This document shows positions 48,832 through 58,492 of a stretch of DNA of 64,000 bases, piece after piece. Both the position numbers and the translations under genes were made by a program. The stretch covers positions 94,501-158,500 of the forward strand of contig NZ_AP023081.1 of the NCBI RefSeq assembly GCF_026072635.1. The letters are read 5' to 3'. The notes below the pieces were generated by a model. That model made no database searches. It saw only the letters and a list, made by a program, of their open reading frames with translations, and had not been told where the DNA came from. Positions within the stretch are counted from its first letter, which is position 1. Every line of letters starts with the position of its first letter. The stretch comes from Pseudomonas solani. GTDB taxonomy: Bacteria; Pseudomonadota; Gammaproteobacteria; Pseudomonadales; Pseudomonadaceae.

Positions 48832-51299
48832 ATGCCGCCCGAATCGAGCCCCGCCGCCGATCCGCGCCTGCCCGCGCGGCTGCAGGCCGCCGAGCGCAAC
48901 CGCCAGGCGCTGGCAGCAGCCGGCGTGCACTTCGCGCCGCTGCGCCACCACAGCCCGGCCTGCGCCCTCGCCCTGCGCGCGCAGCTGGACGAACTGCGCC
49001 CGGCAGCAGTGCTGATCGAGGGGCCGGCCGACTTCGACGCCCTGATTCCCGACCTGCTCGACCCGCGCAGCCGCCCGCCCCTGGCCATCCTCTCCCAGCA
49101 CCGCAGCGGCTCTACGGCAGACGCACCACCGCGCTCGGCGTTCTTCCCCTTCTGCGACTACTCGCCGGAATGGCAGGCCCTGCGCGAAGGTCATCGCCTC
49201 GGCGCACGGCTGGCCTTCATCGACCTGCCCTGGGCCCGCCAGGTGGCCGTCGAGGACGACCCGCAGCAGAGCCGCAGCCTGATGGCCGAGCGCTACCTGG
49301 CCCACAGCGCCTACCTTGCGGCGCTGGCCCGCGAAGCCCATTGCCGTGACCATGACGAACTCTGGGAGCACCTGTTCGAACTGCGCGGCGCGGACGCCCT
49401 GCAGGACTGGCGCACGCTGTTCGGCGACGCCTTCGCCTGGTGCTCCATGGCCCGCCTCGACTACGAGGACGACGTGCTCGCCGCCGAGGGCTCCCTGCCC
49501 CGCGAGGCGCACATGCTCGCCTGCATCCGCGACTGGCGGGCGCGTTGCGACGGCCCCCTGCTGGTGGTCACCGGCGGTTTCCACACCCTCGCCCTGGTGG
49601 AGGCGCTGGCCAGCGACAGTCCGCCCGCCGCCACACCCGCCGCCACCGGCGACAGCCAGGCCTGGCTGATCCGCTACAGCTTCGACCGCCTCGACGCCCT
49701 CAACGGCTACGCCTCGGGCATGCCCTCGCCGGCCTACCACCAGCGGGTCTGGGAGGCACTGCTGGAACACCCGGCCGATGCCCTGGCGCGCCAGCGCATC
49801 GCCGCGCGCATCCTCAGCGCCATCGCCGCCGAAACCCGCGAGCGGAAGCTGGCCGACGCCCTGTCCTTCGCCAGCGTCAGCCAGGCCGCGCAGCAGGCCG
49901 CTGGCCTCGCCGCCCTCCGCCAGCACCCCGGGCCGGGGCGCTACGATCTGCTCGACGCCATCCACTCCTGCTTCGTCAAGGGCAGCCTGGACGACGGCCA
50001 GGCCGCCTTCCTCGACGCAGTGAAGAACCAGCTGGGCGGCAACCGCCTGGGCGACATCCCCCGTCGAGCCTGGCGCCACCGTTGGTGGAAGAAGCCCGGC
50101 GCCTGGCCCTGGGCCACCGCCTCGACCTCAGCGACAGCCTCCAGCGCCGCGCCCGACTGGACCTCTACCGCAAGCCCCGGCACCGCGCGCGGAGCCGCTT
50201 CCTGCACCTGATGGCCTACCTGGACAGCGGCTTCGCCCGCCACCAGGGCGGCCCGGACTTCGTCAACGGCACCGGGCTGGACCTGCTCTTCGAGGAGTGG
50301 GACTACGCCTGGTCACCGGTGGTCGAAGCCCGCCTGATCGAACGCTCCGAGCTGGGCTGCAGCCTGCGTGAGGTCGCCATCCGCCGCCTGCTGGACGAAG
50401 AGCAGGCGCTGCAGGCCAGCGGCCAGGGCCGCAGTGCCAGCCGCGCTGCGCAACTGCTCGCCCGAGCCGGGTCGATCGGCCTCGGCGAGCAACTGCCACG
50501 GCTGTTCGACCGCCTGGCCGAGCACCTGGACGAAGACCCGGAGCTGGCCTCCGTGGTGACCTGCGGCCAGCGCCTGCTGCACCTCTGGCGCGGCCGCGAA
50601 CTGCTCGGCCTGGACGAGTACCCGCAGCTCCCGGCGCTGCTGCAACGCATCCTCCCCGCCGCCCTGTTCCTGCTACCCGGCCTCGCCACCTGTGAAGCCG
50701 AACGCGAAAGCGCCGCCACCGACGCCCTGCTCGGCCTGCGCGAGTTCCTCCACCTGGGCGGCAGCCAGGCCGGCCTGGCCCTGCAGGCGGCATCGCTCCA
50801 CGAGACGCTCGACCGCCTGCAGGCAGTGGCCCCCGCCGGCATCGCCGGGGCGCTCGACGCGCTGCGTTTCATCGACGGGCGCAGCAGCGAGGAGCAACTG
50901 GCCGACGCCCTGCAACGGCGCTTCGGCACCGGCGCCGACAGCGAAGGCGCGGTGCGCTACCTGAACGGGCTGCTGCAGGCCGCACCGGAGCTGATCCTGC
51001 GGGTGGATGACCTGGCCCACCGGCTCAACGCCCTGGTGGCGGACTGGGACGAGGCCACCTTCGTCCGTCACCTGCCGGACCTGCGCCTCGCCTTCACCCG
51101 CCTCAAGCCCCGCGAAACCGGGCGCCTGGCCGACCACCTGGCGCAGCTGAACGGCATCACCGGGGCAGCCCTCGACAGCGCCCACCACGAACTCGACAGC
51201 CACGACCTGCTCGCCGGCGCCGCCCTGCAGCTGGCGCTCAAGCGCTCGCTGGAGCGCGACGGGCTGCTGGCCTGGGCCCAGGAGCCTCACCATGAGTGA
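48832..51299 (+). pseudogene. DUF5682 protein (YehM-like), frameshifted by one missing base
   Basis: The first frame starts MPPESSPAADPRLPARL and shows the family block HFAPLRHHSPACALAL and VLIEGPADFDAL, then GFHTLALVEAL. It runs correctly to GNRLGDIP at about 50060, then becomes nonsense and stops at 50211. The second frame takes over from SSLAPPLVEEARRLALGHRL to the stop at 51299. One extra C in the C5 run at 50057-50061 joins them into 822 residues. Its end overlaps the VWA gene by 8 bases. Every neighbour is intact and coding character is strong on both sides, so a sequencing indel is likely. Confidence 0.85.
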
Positions 51300-52416
51300 C
51301 CTCGAAGCGGCGCGGCGCTGGCGCCTGATCCTCGGCCGCTACGCCGACCGCGTACTGCACGAAGCGAAGTTCGACGCCGCCGACGCGCGCCTGGAGAAGA
51401 CCCTCGACTACCTCTACAACCGCGAATACCAGCGTCGCGGCCACGTCCAGGGCGGGCGCGGCGGCTCGCTGGACGACAGCCAGCTGACCGCGCTGAACTG
51501 GCTGGAGCAGGCGCGCACGCTGTTCCCCCGCTCCACCTTCGAGCGCCTGCAGGTGCAGGCCATCGAGCGCTATGAGATCAGCGCCCTGCTCACCGACCCG
51601 AACAGCCTGGCCACCCTCGAACCCAGCCCGGCGCTGGCCAAGGCCCTGCTCGGCGTGCGCGGCCGCCTGAGTGCGGACACCCGCGATGCCGTGCGCCAGC
51701 TGATCACCCGGGTGGTGGAGGAAATCCTCCAGCGCCTGCGCAACCGGTTCACCAACGCCCTGCACGGACGGCGCAACCGCTTCCGCCGCTCGCTGGTGAA
51801 GAACGCACAGAACTTCGATTGGCGCGCCACCATCGCCGCCAACCTCAAGCACTACGACCCGCAGCGCAAACGCCTGCTGATCGAATCGCCACGCTTCAAC
51901 GCCCGCGTCCGCCGACAGTTGCCCTGGGACATCATCCTCTGCGTCGACCAGAGCGCCTCGATGCTCGACTCGGTGATGTACAGCGCCATCTGCGCCAGCA
52001 TCCTCGCCAGCCTGCCCAGCGTGCGCGTGCGCCTGGTGCTGTTCGACACCCAGGTGGTGGACCTCAGCCACCTGGCCCACGACCCGGTGGAGGTGCTGCT
52101 CACCGTGCAACTGGGCGGCGGCACCGACATCGGCAAGGCCATGCGCTACTGCGAGCAACTGGTGGAGAACCCGCAACGCACGGTGCTCACCCTGATCAGC
52201 GACTTCGAGGAAGGCGCCGCCGTGGGCCCGCTGCTGGCCTGCGTGGCGCGCCTCAACGAAGCGCGGGTCAGGCTGCTCGGCCTCGCCGCCCTGGATGACG
52301 GCGCCCAGCCGGTCTACGACCCGGCCATGGGGCAGCGCCTCGCCGATCGCGGCATGCAGATCGCCGCGCTGACCCCGGAGCATTTCGCCCAGTGGCTGGC
52401 CGAGGTGATGCAATGA
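51292..52416 (+). CDS. VWA domain protein (YehP-like)
   Basis: 374 residues. An N-terminal helical region of about 205 residues precedes a von Willebrand A domain. The metal site is complete: D219-Q-S221-A-S223 (LCVDQSASM), T278 in GGGTDIGKA and D304 in LISDFEEG. In MoxR systems the VWA partner binds the ATPase or its client through this site. Overlaps both neighbours (8 bases with DUF5682, 4 with the SWIM gene). Confidence 0.9.
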   Translation: MSDLEAARRWRLILGRYADRVLHEAKFDAADARLEKTLDYLYNREYQRRGHVQGGRGGSLDDSQLTALNWLEQARTLFPRSTFERLQVQAIERYEISALLTDPNSLATLEPSPALAKALLGVRGRLSADTRDAVRQLITRVVEEILQRLRNRFTNALHGRRNRFRRSLVKNAQNFDWRATIAANLKHYDPQRKRLLIESPRFNARVRRQLPWDIILCVDQSASMLDSVMYSAICASILASLPSVRVRLVLFDTQVVDLSHLAHDPVEVLLTVQLGGGTDIGKAMRYCEQLVENPQRTVLTLISDFEEGAAVGPLLACVARLNEARVRLLGLAALDDGAQPVYDPAMGQRLADRGMQIAALTPEHFAQWLAEVMQ

Positions 52417-54428
52417 GTGCCTGGCAGCAGCGCTACCGCAGCTACGACGATGCCGCGCTGGAGGTGCTGGCCAACGCCGGCCTGCTGCGCCGCGCCACCA
52501 AGGACGTGGAGGCCGGCAAGCTGCGCTGGCTGGAGAACGACGACCAGGGCGGCCTGGTGGAAGCCGACGGCCAGCAGGTGCGCCTGGACGGCAGCGGCGT
52601 CGATGCCGCGCGCTGCACCTGCCCCGCCAACGGCTGCTGCAAGCACATCCTCGCGGCCGTCATCTGGCTGCGCGAACAACCCGCCGATGCCGCCGGTGAG
52701 GCAGCGACTGAAGAGGACGCCGACCTGGCGCTGCGCGACGCCCTGGCCCAGGACCCGCAACAGCTGCAGAAGCAAGCCGGCAAGGCCGCCACGCGCAAGG
52801 CCCGCCAATGGCTCGGCGAGCTGTTCGAGGCGCAGCACCAGAGCCATGGCCGGCGCCTGGCCATCCACCTGCCGACGCTGGCCTGCGAGGTCACCTACCT
52901 GGCCGGCGGCGGCTTCGACGGCATGCTCTCGGAAACCCGCGAAAGCGAACGCAAGGCCCTGCACCTCGCCGCGCTGGCGCTGCTGTTCCAGGCACAGGGG
53001 CAGCCCTGGGCCTGGCCGGCGGACAGCGAGCCGGCGCCGGCCGACCCGCTGCAACTGAACGCACCGGAGCAGGAATTGCTCGTCAGCGTCCAGCAGTTAC
53101 TGCAGGAGCTGCTGCGCCAGGGGCTGTCCCACGCCAGCCAGGCCAGCGCCGTACAGCTGCGCATGCTCAACCTGTCCGCCCGCACCGAAGGCCTGCCGCG
53201 CCTCGCCGCCCAGTTGCGCACCCTGGGCGGGCAGATCAACCGCCTGGCCAACCGCGATGACCACATCAGCGAGCGCGAAGCCCTGGTGCAGATGGCCCAG
53301 GTGCACGCCCTGGCCAGCGCCCTGCAACGTGCCGGCGCCGAACACCTGCCCGCCCTGCGCGGGCGCCTGCGCCGCGACTACCAGGCCGGCGCCCAACTCG
53401 ATTTGCTGCCCCTGGGCGCCCACTGGTGGACCACCCCCGGCGGCGCCCGTGGCCTGACCCTGGCCTTCTGGGACCTGCAGGCCGGCGACGTGCTGGAAGC
53501 CAGCCTGGCCCGGCCGGATAACAGTGACCCGGGCTTCCGCCGTGAAGCGGTGTGGGCCCAGCAGGCGTTGTGGAAGTCCACGCCGCAGCAGCTGTGCCAG
53601 GCGCCCCTGTGCCTGACCGCACCGCGCCAGGCCGACGACGGACGCCTGGCCGCCCATGGCGACAGCCGCAGCCAGGCCCAGCCGCGCTGGCCCGCGGCTG
53701 ATGCACGCCTGGCCGAGATCGGTATCGCCCGCTGGAGCCATCTGCGCGAACAGCTCGAAGACAGCGCCGCCCTCAGCGCGGAAGCCCCCACCAGCCTGCT
53801 GCTGCGCCCGGCCCGTTGCCAGGAGGCGGTGCTCGATGAGGTGCGCCAGGTGCTGTGCTGGACGCTGGAGGACGACCAGGGCGAGGCCATCACCCTGGAG
53901 CTGCCGTGCACGGCGGAACGGCGCGAACGCCTGGACAACCTGGAACGGGCGCAGAAGGCCCGTGACGACATCCGCGCGGTGCTGGTGCGGCCGAGCCTGG
54001 ATGGCCGGCGCCGGACCTTGGAGCCGCTGGCGCTGCTGATCGCCGACAGCGGCGAGCTGCGCTGCCTGTCGCTGGATTTCGAATCGGTGATCCGTGGCGG
54101 CCTGAGCCTCAACCGCCGCCTGTTCGAGCGCATCCAGCGCCTGCTCGACCGCCAGCGCCCCGTTGCCGCTGCCCAGGAAGCGCCTGGCCTGGCCGCGCGC
54201 CTGGTGGAACCGGCCCTGGACGTGCTGGAGTCCCTGGCCAGTTGCGGGCGTCAGCAGCTCTCGCGGCACCAGCGCGAGGTGCTGCAGCAGCAGGAAGTGC
54301 TGGCCAGCGCCGCCGGCGTCGAGCTGCTCGCCCAGCACCTGCGGCAGTTGCGCGAGCCCACCGAACTGCCTCCGCAGGCGCTGCTGGCCAGCAGCCACCT
54401 GATGAGCCGCCTGCTGGCCCTGGGGTAG
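52413..54428 (+). CDS. SWIM zinc-finger protein (YehQ-like)
   Basis: 671 residues. The SWIM motif CxC-x5-CxH is at Cys68, Cys70, Cys76 and His78 (ARCTCPANGCCKHILA), the kind found in proteins that bind DNA or other proteins. The long remainder is helical and leucine-rich with no enzymatic motif I recognise. ATG at 52413 overlaps the VWA stop (ATGA). Last gene of the operon; no strong terminator is seen after it. Confidence 0.87.
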   Translation: MSAWQQRYRSYDDAALEVLANAGLLRRATKDVEAGKLRWLENDDQGGLVEADGQQVRLDGSGVDAARCTCPANGCCKHILAAVIWLREQPADAAGEAATEEDADLALRDALAQDPQQLQKQAGKAATRKARQWLGELFEAQHQSHGRRLAIHLPTLACEVTYLAGGGFDGMLSETRESERKALHLAALALLFQAQGQPWAWPADSEPAPADPLQLNAPEQELLVSVQQLLQELLRQGLSHASQASAVQLRMLNLSARTEGLPRLAAQLRTLGGQINRLANRDDHISEREALVQMAQVHALASALQRAGAEHLPALRGRLRRDYQAGAQLDLLPLGAHWWTTPGGARGLTLAFWDLQAGDVLEASLARPDNSDPGFRREAVWAQQALWKSTPQQLCQAPLCLTAPRQADDGRLAAHGDSRSQAQPRWPAADARLAEIGIARWSHLREQLEDSAALSAEAPTSLLLRPARCQEAVLDEVRQVLCWTLEDDQGEAITLELPCTAERRERLDNLERAQKARDDIRAVLVRPSLDGRRRTLEPLALLIADSGELRCLSLDFESVIRGGLSLNRRLFERIQRLLDRQRPVAAAQEAPGLAARLVEPALDVLESLASCGRQQLSRHQREVLQQQEVLASAAGVELLAQHLRQLREPTELPPQALLASSHLMSRLLALG

Positions 54429-54653
54429 GGCCGACGGCAGTGCATTCCACCAGTCGAGAACCATTCTCGCCTTAGTGCCCGTTGGGGTGGGCGTGGTTAT
54501 GCTTGGCCGCGCACTTATGCATTCCAGTTCTTTACATATACTCAAACATCACTTTTGCGCATAAACCTGAGCTGGTATCTTCCCCCGGCTCCGACAGGAG
54601 TGCGCGGCCGTGCGCGCAGAAAAGCTGTAAGCAGCCTGACAACAGGACATTTC
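54429..54653 (+). promoter_or_regulatory. Upstream region of cysI
   Basis: 225 bases containing an unusually A/T-rich stretch (about 54510-54565, with TTTACATATACTC) in a GC-rich neighbourhood, which is the expected look of a promoter. Control by CysB is plausible for a sulfite reductase gene but I cannot identify a site. Confidence 0.35.
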
Positions 54654-56312
54654 ATGTACGTATACGACGAGTACGATCAACGGATCGTCGAGGACCGCGT
54701 CAAGCAGTTCCGCGATCAGACCCGCCGCTATCTGGCCGGCGAGCTCTCAGGCGAGGAGTTCCGTCCCCTGCGCCTGCAGAATGGCCTGTATATCCAGCGC
54801 TTCGCGCCGATGCTGCGCGTAGCCGTGCCTTACGGCCTGCTCTCCTCCACCCAGGTCCGCAAGCTGGCGCAGATCGCTCGCGACTACGACAAGGGCTACG
54901 CCCACATCAGCACCCGCCAGAACGTGCAGTTCAACTGGCCGGAGCTGGAGGACGTGCCGGAGATCCTCGCCGAGCTGGCCACCGTCGAGATGCACGCCAT
55001 CCAGACCAGCGGCAACTGCATCCGCAACACCACCACCGACCAGTTCGCCGGCGTCGCCCATGACGAGCTGGTGGACCCGCGCCCCTGGTGCGAGATCATC
55101 CGTCAGTGGTCCACCTTCCACCCCGAGTTCTCGCACCTGCCGCGCAAGTTCAAGATCGCCGTCAATGGCGCCGTGAGCGACCGTGCAGCCATCGAAGTGC
55201 ATGACATCGGCCTGGAAGCGGTGAAGAACGAAGCCGGCGAGCTGGGCTTCCGCGTCTCCGTCGGCGGCGGCCTGGGCCGTACCCCGATCGTGGGCAGCTT
55301 CATCAACGAATTCCTGCCCTGGCAGCACCTGCTGAGCTACCTCGACGCCATCCTGCGTGTGTACAACCGCTATGGCCGTCGCGATAACAAGTACAAGGCG
55401 CGCATCAAGATCCTGGTCAAGGCGCTGACCCCGGAAGTCTTCGCCGAGCGCGTGGAAGCCGAATGGGCGCACCTGAAGGATGGCCCGACCACCCTGACCG
55501 AAGCCGAAGTCGAGCGCGTGTCCAAGCACTTCGTCGACCCGGCCTACAAGGCCCTGGACGACCAGGCTGCCGCCCTCGCCCAGCTCGACGCCGAGCACCC
55601 GGGCTTCGCCCGCTGGCGCCAGCGCAACGTGGTGGCCCACAAGAAGCCGGGCTACGCCGCCGTGACCCTGTCGCTGAAGCCCACCGGCGTCGCCCCGGGC
55701 GATGTCACCGACAAGCAGTTGGACGCCATCGCCGACCTGGCCGACCGCTACGCCTTCGGTGAAGTGCGCAACAGCCACAACCAGAACATCATCCTCGCCG
55801 ACGTCGAGCAGGCGCAGCTGTTCACCCTCTGGGGCGAGCTGCGCGAGCAGGGCTTCGCCACGCCGAACGTGGGCCTGCTGACCGACATCATCTGCTGCCC
55901 GGGTGGCGACTTCTGCTCCCTGGCCAACGCCAAGTCGATCCCGGTGGCCGAAGCCATCCAGCGCCGCTTCGATGACCTGGACTACCTGTTCGACATCGGC
56001 AACCTGGACCTGAACATCTCCGGCTGCATGAACGCCTGCGGCCACCACCACGTGGGCCACATCGGCATCCTCGGCGTGGACAAGAAGGGCCAGGAGTTCT
56101 ACCAGGTCTCCCTCGGTGGCAGCGCTGGCCGCGAAGCCAGCCTGGCGCAGATCCTCGGCCCATCCTTCGCCCAGGAAGCCATGCCCGACGTGATCGAGAA
56201 GATCATCGACGTCTACGTGGAGAAGCGCACCGAAGAAGAACTCTTCCTCGATACCTATCGCCGCATCGGCATCGACCCCTTCAAGGAGCGCGTATATGCA
56301 GCGAATAATTAA
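54654..56312 (+). CDS. cysI: Sulfite reductase hemoprotein subunit
   Basis: 552 residues, matching the P. aeruginosa CysI length I recall. Two ferredoxin-like halves and a siroheme/4Fe-4S site formed by C415, C421, C458 and C462 (ICCPGGDFCSLA and SGCMNACGHHHVG). It reduces sulfite to sulfide for cysteine synthesis. The ATG at 54654 (MYVYDEYDQRIVEDRV) is chosen; an upstream frame from 54555 adds unlike sequence. It overlaps the DUF934 gene by 17 bases. Confidence 0.95.
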   Translation: MYVYDEYDQRIVEDRVKQFRDQTRRYLAGELSGEEFRPLRLQNGLYIQRFAPMLRVAVPYGLLSSTQVRKLAQIARDYDKGYAHISTRQNVQFNWPELEDVPEILAELATVEMHAIQTSGNCIRNTTTDQFAGVAHDELVDPRPWCEIIRQWSTFHPEFSHLPRKFKIAVNGAVSDRAAIEVHDIGLEAVKNEAGELGFRVSVGGGLGRTPIVGSFINEFLPWQHLLSYLDAILRVYNRYGRRDNKYKARIKILVKALTPEVFAERVEAEWAHLKDGPTTLTEAEVERVSKHFVDPAYKALDDQAAALAQLDAEHPGFARWRQRNVVAHKKPGYAAVTLSLKPTGVAPGDVTDKQLDAIADLADRYAFGEVRNSHNQNIILADVEQAQLFTLWGELREQGFATPNVGLLTDIICCPGGDFCSLANAKSIPVAEAIQRRFDDLDYLFDIGNLDLNISGCMNACGHHHVGHIGILGVDKKGQEFYQVSLGGSAGREASLAQILGPSFAQEAMPDVIEKIIDVYVEKRTEEELFLDTYRRIGIDPFKERVYAANN

Positions 56313-56796
56313 GAACAACCAGGTCATCGACGAAACCTGGCACCTGCTGGACAAGGACGCGACCCTCGACGGCATGTCCAACTGCGACGACCTGATCGTG
56401 CCGCTGGCCCTGTGGCGCGATCACAGCCATGCGCTCAAGGCCCGCGACGGCGGCCTCGGCGTGTGGCTCGATGCCGACGAGGAAATCGAAGAGATCGCCG
56501 ACCAGCTGGACAACTTCAAGGTCATCGCCCTGAACTTCCCGGCCTTCACCGACGGTCGCCACTCCTCCACCGCCTACCTGCTGCGCGAGCGCTATGGCTA
56601 CAAGGGTGAAGTGCGCGCCATCGGCGACGTGCTGCGCGACCAGCTGTTCGCCCTCAAGCGTTGCGGCTTCGACGCCTTCGCCCTGCGCGCGGACAAGGAC
56701 CCCTACGACGCCCTCAAGGCCTTCGAGGACTACTCCGAGGTCTACCAGGCCTCCAGCGACCAGCCCCTGCCGCTGTTCCGCCGCCGCTCGGCCTGA
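56296..56796 (+). CDS. DUF934 protein, sulfite reductase partner
   Basis: 166 residues, begins MQRIIKNNQVIDETWHLL and contains the family segment VIALNFPAFTDGRHSSTAYLLRERYGYKGEVRA. DUF934 proteins are found next to cysI in many proteobacteria and are thought to substitute for or assist an electron-transfer partner. Overlap with cysI indicates translational coupling. Confidence 0.92.
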   Translation: MQRIIKNNQVIDETWHLLDKDATLDGMSNCDDLIVPLALWRDHSHALKARDGGLGVWLDADEEIEEIADQLDNFKVIALNFPAFTDGRHSSTAYLLRERYGYKGEVRAIGDVLRDQLFALKRCGFDAFALRADKDPYDALKAFEDYSEVYQASSDQPLPLFRRRSA

Positions 56797-56810
56797 GCCG
56801 CGCAGCCATG

Positions 56811-56838
56811 AAAAAGCCCCGCATATGCGGGGCTTTTT
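56811..56838 (+). terminator. Rho-independent terminator of cysI-DUF934
   Basis: AAAAAGCCCCGC-ATAT-GCGGGGCTTTTT, perfect 12-base arms including the A/T flanks. Confidence 0.95.
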
Positions 56839-56860
56839 ATTGATGTGCACCTGGCACCGA

Positions 56861-57318
56861 CGTAGCCCGGGCTTCAGCCCGGGACGCACGCCGTTTCATG
56901 GGGCGGATCATGTGCCGGGCCAGGCATCGTTTGGTGGATGAAAAGAGCGCCATCCACCCATCGGTCAGCACCGTGGGTTGGATCGGCGCCGTAGGATGGG
57001 TAGAGCGTAGCGAAACCCATCACCGCAAACGCCGGCTCGCACCCGACCTACAGGCCAAACACAGCCTGTAGGGACGACTTCAGTCGCCAAGCAGGCCGCA
57101 GGACTGCCCCCGGCACGGTGCCCCCTGACGGCATCGCCTGGTGGATGAAAAGAGCGTCATCCACCCTACACACCGGCCAACTCCTTAGGTTGGGTGTGGC
57201 ACCGTAGGTTGGCGCCGAGCGTAGCGAGGCCCAACGGTGCAAAGGTCAGGTCCGCTGCGTTGGGCTTCGTACCTCAGCGGAACGCCGCCCGGCCCAACCT
57301 ACGGGAGCGCAACTTGCG
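56861..57318. repeat. Mosaic of dispersed intergenic repeats
   Basis: No gene in about 480 bases. It holds the second copy of the 24-base GCCCGGGC-type palindrome (56861-56884), two copies of the GGTGGATG-N10-CATCCACC hairpin (56933-56959 and 57140-57165), a CGTAGGATGGGTAGAGCG element (about 56990) and an inverted pair built from GTAGGTTGG / CCAACCTAC (about 57204-57305). These are the short repeats typical of pseudomonad intergenic DNA. Confidence 0.8.
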
Positions 57319-57322
57319 GGTC

Positions 57323-57901
57323 TTACGCCCGTACGCTTTCCCAGGCGACCTGAGCCAGCAGGTCACGGCAGTCGGCGAGGCTGCTGCGGGTGCGGCCGGC
57401 CAGCCAGTTGCGGGCGAAGTCGTGGGTGGGGCCGATCACCACCGAGGCGAAGCAGTCCTCGGGCAGGGCGCGCAGCGCACCGGCTTCGCGGTGGGCCTGC
57501 AGCGCCGCGAGGATGCGTGCATGGTGCTCGCGGTTGGCCTCGCGCAGTTGCTCGCCCACCTCGCCCGCTTCCACCCGCGAGCGGCTGTGCAGGACGAAGC
57601 GCGCCCAGTCGGGATTGGCCACCACCCAGTCGATGTACGCCGTCACCAGCAGCTTCACGCAGGCCTCGGCATCGGCGGCCTTGGCGAAGCCTGTCTGCAA
57701 CAGCTCGGCGTATTGGCCGACCCCGGCCAGGTAGAGCGCGCCGATGATGCGCTCCTTGTTGCCGAAGTGGTGGTAGAGGCTGCCGATGCTGGCGCCGGAA
57801 CGGTCGCGGATCATCTCGATGGTGGTGGCGTCCACGCCTTCATCGGTGAAGCACTGGAGGGCGGCCTGGAGGATGTCGTCTTTGCGCGAGGAACGAGCCA
57901 T
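57323..57901 (-). CDS. TetR-family transcriptional regulator
   Basis: 192 residues. The N-terminal helix-turn-helix is ILQAALQCFTDEGVDATTIE then IRDRSGASIGSLYHHFGNKE (about 9-50), followed by a ligand-binding helical domain. Divergent from the thioesterase-like gene at 58011; the 109-base gap contains a nested palindrome that should be its operator. It probably represses itself and the neighbour. Ligand unknown, perhaps an acyl-CoA given the neighbour. Confidence 0.92.
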   Translation of the reverse strand: MARSSRKDDILQAALQCFTDEGVDATTIEMIRDRSGASIGSLYHHFGNKERIIGALYLAGVGQYAELLQTGFAKAADAEACVKLLVTAYIDWVVANPDWARFVLHSRSRVEAGEVGEQLREANREHHARILAALQAHREAGALRALPEDCFASVVIGPTHDFARNWLAGRTRSSLADCRDLLAQVAWESVRA

Positions 57902-57919
57902 GGAACTCCCGATGCATGA

Positions 57920-57940
57920 CTAGAATATAATTCTAGAATT
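57920..57940. promoter_or_regulatory. Probable TetR-family operator
   Basis: Two overlapping palindromes: CTAGAAT-ATA-ATTCTAG (57920-57936) and AATTCTAGAATT (57929-57940). They lie 19 bases from the regulator start in the divergent gap. Confidence 0.7.
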
Positions 57941-58010
57941 CTTTTCTAATTTTCATATACTGCTGCGGCGCGCGCTCATCTTCAATCCACTCACGAGAGA
58001 ATCGGAACCC

Positions 58011-58448
58011 ATGAGCCAGATGTTGCAGATGTTCCAGCAAGCCGGTGCGGCGCAGTTCAGCGCCATGATCGGCCAGGTCGCCCCCTACTTCGCCAGCATC
58101 GCCCCGCAGTTCGTCGAACTGCGTGCCGGCTACGCCGAAATCACCTTTCCCAAGCGCCGCGAGGTGCTCAACCACATCGGCACCGTGCACGCCATCGCCC
58201 TGTGCAACGCCGCCGAGTTGGTGGCCGGCACCATGACCGACGCCTCCATCCCCGCCGGCACCCGCTGGATTCCCCGTGGCATGACGGTGGAGTACCTGGC
58301 CAAGGCCAGCGGCGACGTGCGCGCGGTGGCCGATGGCAGCGCGGTGGACTGGTCCGTCCTGGGCGACATCAAGGTGCCGGTGATGGCCTATGTCGGTGAC
58401 ACCGCCGTACTGCGCGCCGAGATCACCATGTACCTGAGCAAGGCTTGA
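58011..58448 (+). CDS. Hotdog-fold thioesterase-like protein (DUF4442/PaaI type)
   Basis: 145 residues. The hotdog core shows GYAEITFPKRREVLNHIGTVHAIALCNAAELVAG and IPRGMTVEYLAKASGDVRA, the substrate-pocket and dimer strands of this family. Members hydrolyse acyl-CoA, but the catalytic residues vary and are not certain here. Divergent from the TetR gene, which likely controls it. Confidence 0.85.
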   Translation: MSQMLQMFQQAGAAQFSAMIGQVAPYFASIAPQFVELRAGYAEITFPKRREVLNHIGTVHAIALCNAAELVAGTMTDASIPAGTRWIPRGMTVEYLAKASGDVRAVADGSAVDWSVLGDIKVPVMAYVGDTAVLRAEITMYLSKA

Positions 58449-58455
58449 AACACAG

Positions 58456-58490
58456 AGGCCCGGATCGCTCCGGGCCTCTTTCTTTCATTC
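58456..58490 (+). terminator. Rho-independent terminator
   Basis: GAGGCCCGG-ATCGCT-CCGGGCCTC then TTTCTTTC, between the thioesterase-like gene and convergent sohB. Confidence 0.92.
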
Positions 58491-58492
58491 AT

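Noticed and set aside
47671..50079. An 802-residue antisense frame over the MoxR and DUF5682 genes
   Set aside because: It spans two genes with clear motifs on the other strand and shows shadow composition.
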